Of a stretch of DNA of 11,209 nucleotides, positions 7,289 through 11,209 are shown piece after piece (position 1 is the stretch's first letter; each line of letters opens with the position of its first letter). Position numbers and translations under genes: made by a program. The notes under the pieces were generated by a model, which worked only from the letters and a program-made list of their open reading frames with translations, ran no database searches and was not told the origin of the DNA. This DNA is from Candidatus Thorarchaeota archaeon (GTDB lineage Archaea; Asgardarchaeota; Thorarchaeia; Thorarchaeales; Thorarchaeaceae): the NCBI GenBank assembly GCA_020355105.1, contig CP070658.1:1506339-1517547 (forward strand). Direction: 5' to 3'.

Positions 7289-7522
7289 ATGAGTTCGGAT
7301 GAGATACTTCTTCTTGCTTTTGAAAACGTTGCAGGACACCTAGCCAACCTGGATTCAATACGCTCTCTTGTCCAGAAGCTTACAGGTCATGGTCACACCA
7401 CTGATAAGGTAATCCAGATGCTTGAAGGGAAGATGGAAGAAGCTGAAGTGACACTAAGGACAGACCTGCGCATATTGATTAATGAGATTCGACACGTGAC
7501 AAGAGGGAAGTTCTCTGGATGA
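7289..7522 (+). CDS. 77-residue helical protein of unknown function, coupled to the helicase
   Basis: Not recognised. The sequence looks almost wholly helical: MSSDEILLLAFENVAGHLAN, a central GHGHTT turn, then DKVIQMLEGKMEEAEVTLRT with heptad-like spacing of hydrophobic residues that could form a short coiled coil, and a basic end (RHVTRGKFSG). It has no Cys, no signal peptide and no membrane helix. GAGAGGGG about 8 bases before ATG 7289 is a fair Shine-Dalgarno. Its stop overlaps the helicase start as ATGA, so the two are translated from the same message and probably coupled. The tight link makes a helicase partner or adaptor a reasonable hypothesis, without direct support. The frame is very likely a real gene because of the coupling and the strong start context. 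Confidence 0.8.
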   Translation: MSSDEILLLAFENVAGHLANLDSIRSLVQKLTGHGHTTDKVIQMLEGKMEEAEVTLRTDLRILINEIRHVTRGKFSG

Positions 7523-10362
7523 GTGCCTTTTCTCGCCTGAGCAAAGAAATCAACGAGTTTCTGACTGGTCATGGCATGGTTTCACCAACACCAATCCAAG
7601 AGAGTGCTATTCCCACCATTCTTAGCAGTCAGACAGACGTTCTTCTTCTTTCGCCCACAGGATCGGGCAAGACCGAGGCTGCACTGTTGCCGTTGCTTCA
7701 TCGCCTGCAGAGGCGGAAAGAAGAGGGCGAGCTGTTTGGGTTCTACATTCTCTACATCACGCCACTGAGAGCGCTCAATAGAGATGTCTTCAGACGAATC
7801 GAGAGTCTATGTGAGCACCTTGGACTGACCGTTGCGGTAAGACATGGTGACACTAGCCAGTACAGGAGAAGACAACAGGCAATCAAACCTCCTAACCTAC
7901 TCATCACAACCCCTGAATCACTTCAGGCCATTCTTCCAGGAAAGCGGCTTAGATACCACCTGAAGACAGTCTTTGCAGTGGTCGTCGATGAGATTCATGA
8001 ACTGGCTGACAGCAAGAGAGGAACGCAGCTGAGTGTTGGTCTGGAACGACTTGAGCGATTGATTGGTTCAGATGTTCAACGAGTAGGCCTTTCCGCAACC
8101 GTCGGAAATGTGGGAGAAGTTGCAAAGTTACTAGCATGTCGAGATCGTGCCGTCAAGACAATCTGGGCAGGTTATGACCTAAGGAGAATGGACCTCAAAG
8201 TGGACATGCCGGTTCCTCACCCACAACACAAGAAGCTGAGTAGGAAGCTCGCGTATCCGTTGCATTCCACGGCTCGCCTAGATAGAATTGTCGGACTAAT
8301 CAGCAGTCATTCTTCAGTCTTGACGTTCACTAACACACGGTCCTTTGCTGAAACCTTGGGAGCAAAGATGAGAGCGCTGAAACCCCCCTATGACTTCGAC
8401 GTTCATCACGGGTCACTCTCGAGAGATGTTCGTGTATCGGCTGAGGAGAGATTGAAAGGCGGGGATTCCAAGGCAATCATCGCTACGTCAAGTCTTGAGC
8501 TTGGTATAGACATCGGTCAGGCCGACCTTGTCATTCAGTACAGCAGTCCTCGGGAAGTTTCGAGGGCGGTCCAACGAACTGGAAGAGCTGGTCACGGGAT
8601 AGGAAGAACTCCAAAGGGAGTTATCATTTCTACAGTAAACCTAGATGACATCACTGAGTCAGGAGTCATTCGTAGACGGGCATTGTTGAACAAAGTTGAG
8701 AAGGCAAACATCCCCATGAAAGCGTGGGACGTCCTATGTCATCAGATCACGGGCATTCTGCTTGATACGCCAGAGATTGAGATAGAAGACTTGTTCACCA
8801 TCATCACTTCATCATTTCCATACTCAGAATTGGAAAAGAAGGAAATTGAGAGAGTCCTTCAGTTCATGGTTTCCAGAAGCCTAGTAGAAACTGATGGTTC
8901 ATTGATCTCAAGAGGTAGAAGGGCACGAGTGTTCTACTATGAACATCTTAGCACGATTCCAGATGTGCACAAGGTCAATGCAGTGGACATGACTACAAGG
9001 TCAAGCATTGGAGTTCTGGACGAAGAATATGTGACTCAGGACATCGAAACCGGTTCTGTCTTTGTCATAAGAGGAAGACCATGGCAGGTTGTCAGTATAG
9101 AAGAGGATGAGGTGCTATGTGCTCCGGTCACGGATACTGACACAGACGCACCCAGATGGATTGGTGAGATGATACCTGTGCCCTATGAGGTGGCAACAGA
9201 GGTTGCCAAGGTATGGAATGAGGTAGGAGAGAAGAAGGAGAAAGACAGCAAGAAGCTACTGGAGAGAGTGTACGGAATTGCCGCCGAGGCACAGATGCAT
9301 GTCATCGAAACCGTGAAGTCAGCCCAGAAAGACCTTGGTAGACTGCCATCAAAGCGCGTATTCGTTATAGAAGACTTCGGGTCCGGTCTCGTTCTCCATG
9401 TTCCACTCGGAACAAAGGCTAATGAAGCACTGGGAGTAGTGATTGCCGCGCTATTGACCACTCGATTGGGTGTGGAGGTAGCTGTAGAGAGAGATCCATA
9501 TCGCATCCTATTCACTGCAACTGCAGGTCTTGACGCTGAGAGAGTGGTTGATGTGCTCAAGGACTACACCAGCGAGCAAGCCTCTGAGATTCTAAGATTG
9601 GCAGCGAAGTCCACTCAGAACTTCTCATCCAGGTTCATTCACGTGGGTAGGAGGATGGGAATCATCCGCAGGAACGCAAAGATCAGGGAGGTTCCGGTCC
9701 GAGGTCTCATCCGTGCGTACGAGGATTCGCCTGTCTTTGATGAGGCAATGAGGGAGGTTCTGGAGGAGAAGCTCGATGAGTATAGAATGATGAGTGTCTT
9801 TGATGGGATTGAAAACAACGAAATTGAGATTCACATTGTAAGGACCAAAGCGCCCTCAGCTCTTGCTAGGCTCATAGTGGAGGAGAAGTCCCGGTTTGAA
9901 GTCATTGGTGAGATTACCGACGAGGATGAAGTGCTCGCAATGATGGAAGAGAGGCTCCTCTCTCGTCGTTTTAGACTGGTTTGCATGGGGAGTGGAGACT
10001 GGAACTCTGTTCGGACTGTTTCCTCTCTGGAAGACAAGGTTAGCTGCCCAGTGTGTGAATCCACAATGATCGCCGTACTCTCTCAGAAGAATACGGAGTT
10101 CACGAAGATTGTTAAGAAGAAAGTCGCGGGAAAACCCCTCACTCGTGAGGAAAACAGGAAGTACCAGGCCGGCGGCCTGACTGCTACGCTAGTTTCAGAC
10201 TATGGGAAACGGGCGTTGTTGGTTCTATCTGGACGAGGGGTTGGACCTAAGACTGCCTCAAGAATACTTAGGCCAGGACTTGATGACCGTCATTCTCTTC
10301 TCAAAGAGATTGCCAAAGCAGAGAAAGAATATGCAAGGACTAGACCATTCTGGAGTGATTGA
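7519..10362 (+). CDS. Lhr-type superfamily 2 helicase
   Basis: Large ATP-dependent nucleic-acid helicase of the Lhr family, associated with DNA repair and fork processing; some archaeal members have been linked to RNA. The motifs are complete: a Q-motif-like TPIQ, Walker A SPTGSGKT (45-52), TPLRALNRD (81-89), TTPES, DEIH (157-160), SAT (192-194), LTFTNTRSFAE, ATSSLELGIDIG (322-333) and QRTGRAGH (352-359). A winged-helix region follows near 430-470, then Lhr-like segments (FVIRGRPWQVV, RWIGEMIPVPYE, LVLHVPLGTKANEAL). The C-terminus carries CPVC (C843, C846) and a helix-hairpin-helix-like GRGVGPKTASRIL (905-917). At 947 residues it fits the archaeal Lhr size and lacks the long C-terminal part of bacterial Lhr. 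Its start overlaps the preceding gene by 4 bases and its end overlaps the GTPase by about 32. Lhr1 versus Lhr2 is not settled here; a Ski2-type or Hel308 helicase is unlikely. Confidence 0.93.
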   Translation: MSAFSRLSKEINEFLTGHGMVSPTPIQESAIPTILSSQTDVLLLSPTGSGKTEAALLPLLHRLQRRKEEGELFGFYILYITPLRALNRDVFRRIESLCEHLGLTVAVRHGDTSQYRRRQQAIKPPNLLITTPESLQAILPGKRLRYHLKTVFAVVVDEIHELADSKRGTQLSVGLERLERLIGSDVQRVGLSATVGNVGEVAKLLACRDRAVKTIWAGYDLRRMDLKVDMPVPHPQHKKLSRKLAYPLHSTARLDRIVGLISSHSSVLTFTNTRSFAETLGAKMRALKPPYDFDVHHGSLSRDVRVSAEERLKGGDSKAIIATSSLELGIDIGQADLVIQYSSPREVSRAVQRTGRAGHGIGRTPKGVIISTVNLDDITESGVIRRRALLNKVEKANIPMKAWDVLCHQITGILLDTPEIEIEDLFTIITSSFPYSELEKKEIERVLQFMVSRSLVETDGSLISRGRRARVFYYEHLSTIPDVHKVNAVDMTTRSSIGVLDEEYVTQDIETGSVFVIRGRPWQVVSIEEDEVLCAPVTDTDTDAPRWIGEMIPVPYEVATEVAKVWNEVGEKKEKDSKKLLERVYGIAAEAQMHVIETVKSAQKDLGRLPSKRVFVIEDFGSGLVLHVPLGTKANEALGVVIAALLTTRLGVEVAVERDPYRILFTATAGLDAERVVDVLKDYTSEQASEILRLAAKSTQNFSSRFIHVGRRMGIIRRNAKIREVPVRGLIRAYEDSPVFDEAMREVLEEKLDEYRMMSVFDGIENNEIEIHIVRTKAPSALARLIVEEKSRFEVIGEITDEDEVLAMMEERLLSRRFRLVCMGSGDWNSVRTVSSLEDKVSCPVCESTMIAVLSQKNTEFTKIVKKKVAGKPLTREENRKYQAGGLTATLVSDYGKRALLVLSGRGVGPKTASRILRPGLDDRHSLLKEIAKAEKEYARTRPFWSD

Positions 10363-10954
10363 GTTGGATAGGCCGTTGATGGTGTTTGCCGGAAGAAGCA
10401 ATGTCGGAAAAAGCAGCACCATAAGGCTCCTAACTGGTAGAAAGGTCCGAGTTGGAAAACGGCCCGGAAGCACGAAGTGGGAGATCATGATAGACCTCGG
10501 ATCCGTCACTCTAGTGGATGTGCCTGGTTTCGGCTACATGGCAGGAGCTAGCAAGACTGCCATTGAAGGAATGAAGACTACGCTCATACAGAAGCTAGAG
10601 GGGTGGAGTGACAGACTTGCCATCGCGGTCTTGATAGTCGATATATCACTATTCAGGACGCTAGTCGATCGTTGGGAGAATCGAGGGGAGATACCTATCG
10701 ATGTGGAGTTCTATACGTTCCTATCCGAGATATCTACCAGAGTGATTGTTGTTGCCAACAAGATGGACAAGCTGAAGAAACGTGAGCAACCTGTAGAAAT
10801 GGAATATCTCGCAATGAAATTGAAAGAGGCCCTTCCCGAGGAAGAGCCATTCATAGTCCCATTCTCTGCCTCGAAAAAGACCGGAGTTACTGATCTGAAG
10901 AGAGTTATTGAAGATACTCTCCAACTGGAAGGCATTGAAAAGCCACGATGGTAG
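10331..10954 (+). CDS. engB: EngB-type GTP-binding protein
   Basis: Small TRAFAC-class GTPase related to EngB/YihA, which in bacteria acts in assembly of the large ribosomal subunit. All five G motifs are present: G1 GRSNVGKS (21-28), G2 RPGSTK with T48, G3 DVPGFGY (63-69), G4 NKMD (143-146) and G5 SAS (179-181). From ATG 10331 it has 207 residues, close to the usual length, and this start overlaps the helicase gene by 32 bases, with GAGAAAG just ahead. A GTG at 10355 (199 residues, overlap 8) is an equally sensible start. The frame stays open upstream to 10202, but that part lies inside the helicase gene and looks like shadow sequence. Its position after the helicase suggests a shared message, not necessarily a shared task. 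It converges on the next gene with 3 bases between stops. Confidence 0.9.
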   Translation: MQGLDHSGVIELDRPLMVFAGRSNVGKSSTIRLLTGRKVRVGKRPGSTKWEIMIDLGSVTLVDVPGFGYMAGASKTAIEGMKTTLIQKLEGWSDRLAIAVLIVDISLFRTLVDRWENRGEIPIDVEFYTFLSEISTRVIVVANKMDKLKKREQPVEMEYLAMKLKEALPEEEPFIVPFSASKKTGVTDLKRVIEDTLQLEGIEKPRW

Positions 10955-10957
10955 CTG

Positions 10958-11209
10958 CTAGCTCACTTTCTTGAAGACGTAGTAGACTGCACCCACAGCC
11001 AGAATGCTCAAAGATATCATGAGCATCGGGTAGATGGCCCCGGGAGGCTCTACGAAACCCTCAGTTAGCCAATCAAGCATGTTCATGAAAAGTCGAGCAT
11101 TGTCTGCTGTATAGAACCATTGGGACTCGCTCTCGTACACATCCATGACAAGCCCCGAGAACATTATTGCGGACCCAGAGATTACGATTCTGCTATCATT
11201 GTACTCAAA
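10958..11209 (-). CDS. C-terminal part of a membrane-anchored protein, 5' end beyond window
   Basis: The minus-strand frame is open to the right edge, so the gene starts outside the window; 83 residues are visible. They read SRIVISGSAIMFSG, then DNARLFMNMLDWLTEG near residues 36-51, a short Pro/Gly linker and one hydrophobic helix at about 59-79, followed by KKVS. The pattern of a strand ending in SGSA and then DNARLFMNMLDWL resembles the end of GldG/IFT52-like or DUF4350-like domains, which are often fixed to the membrane by a C-terminal helix. That resemblance is from memory and is tentative. The KK after the helix suggests a cytoplasmic C-terminus with the domain outside. An internal ATG at 11164 also opens the frame but would split the domain, so I treat the gene as truncated by the window. 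Confidence 0.65.
   Translation of the reverse strand, partial: FEYNDSRIVISGSAIMFSGLVMDVYESESQWFYTADNARLFMNMLDWLTEGFVEPPGAIYPMLMISLSILAVGAVYYVFKKVS

Noticed and set aside
9183..10064. Minus-strand frames opposite the helicase, up to 125 codons
   Set aside because: Ser/Thr-rich shadow composition, no start context, and the plus strand holds a clear Lhr gene.
10202..10330. 43-residue N-terminal extension of the EngB GTPase
   Set aside because: It lies wholly inside the helicase C-terminal coding sequence, and EngB proteins begin shortly before the G1 motif.

Overview
The window looks archaeal, and it is gene-dense with short intergenic gaps. It carries the catalytic large subunit of the archaea-specific replicative polymerase D (DP2), a long RPA-type single-strand-binding protein with tandem OB folds, an Lhr-type helicase, and an Elf1-like elongation factor. 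It also has TATA-like boxes about 25-35 bases ahead of several starts. PolD argues against Crenarchaeota. Elf1 is, from general knowledge, found in eukaryotes and in TACK/Asgard-type lineages rather than most Euryarchaeota. The base composition looks close to balanced by eye. An Asgard archaeon (Thorarchaeota-like) or a PolD-bearing TACK lineage is my best guess; it is an inference, not shown by the sequence.

Layout. From the left edge to 2884, on the minus strand, lies the DP2 gene, cut off at its 3' end by the window edge. A 126-base divergent promoter region separates it from the RPA gene (plus strand, to 5194), so two replication genes are transcribed outward from shared control DNA. RPA converges on a minus-strand two-gene operon: a small winged-helix protein with a CxxC pair, followed by a SufS-type cysteine desulfurase. 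A second divergent promoter region (about 6681-6837) separates that operon from the plus-strand Elf1 gene.

From about 7118 a TATA-like box precedes what looks like a four-gene plus-strand operon: a 37-residue single-span membrane microprotein, a 77-residue helical protein of unknown function, the 947-residue Lhr-type helicase and an EngB-type GTPase. The last three overlap by 4 and about 32 bases, which suggests translational coupling. The window ends with the 3' part of a minus-strand gene for a C-terminally membrane-anchored protein that meets the GTPase gene tail to tail.

Most genes belong to information processing (replication, single-strand binding, transcript elongation, nucleic-acid unwinding, ribosome assembly), with one sulfur/Fe-S supply gene pair. 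No tRNA, rRNA, CRISPR array, insertion sequence or phage gene was seen. There is no gene-free stretch longer than about 160 bases. The points most worth a second look are the near-identical OB-fold duplication in RPA, the two unrecognised small proteins ahead of the helicase, and the Cys-pair winged-helix protein coupled to the desulfurase.
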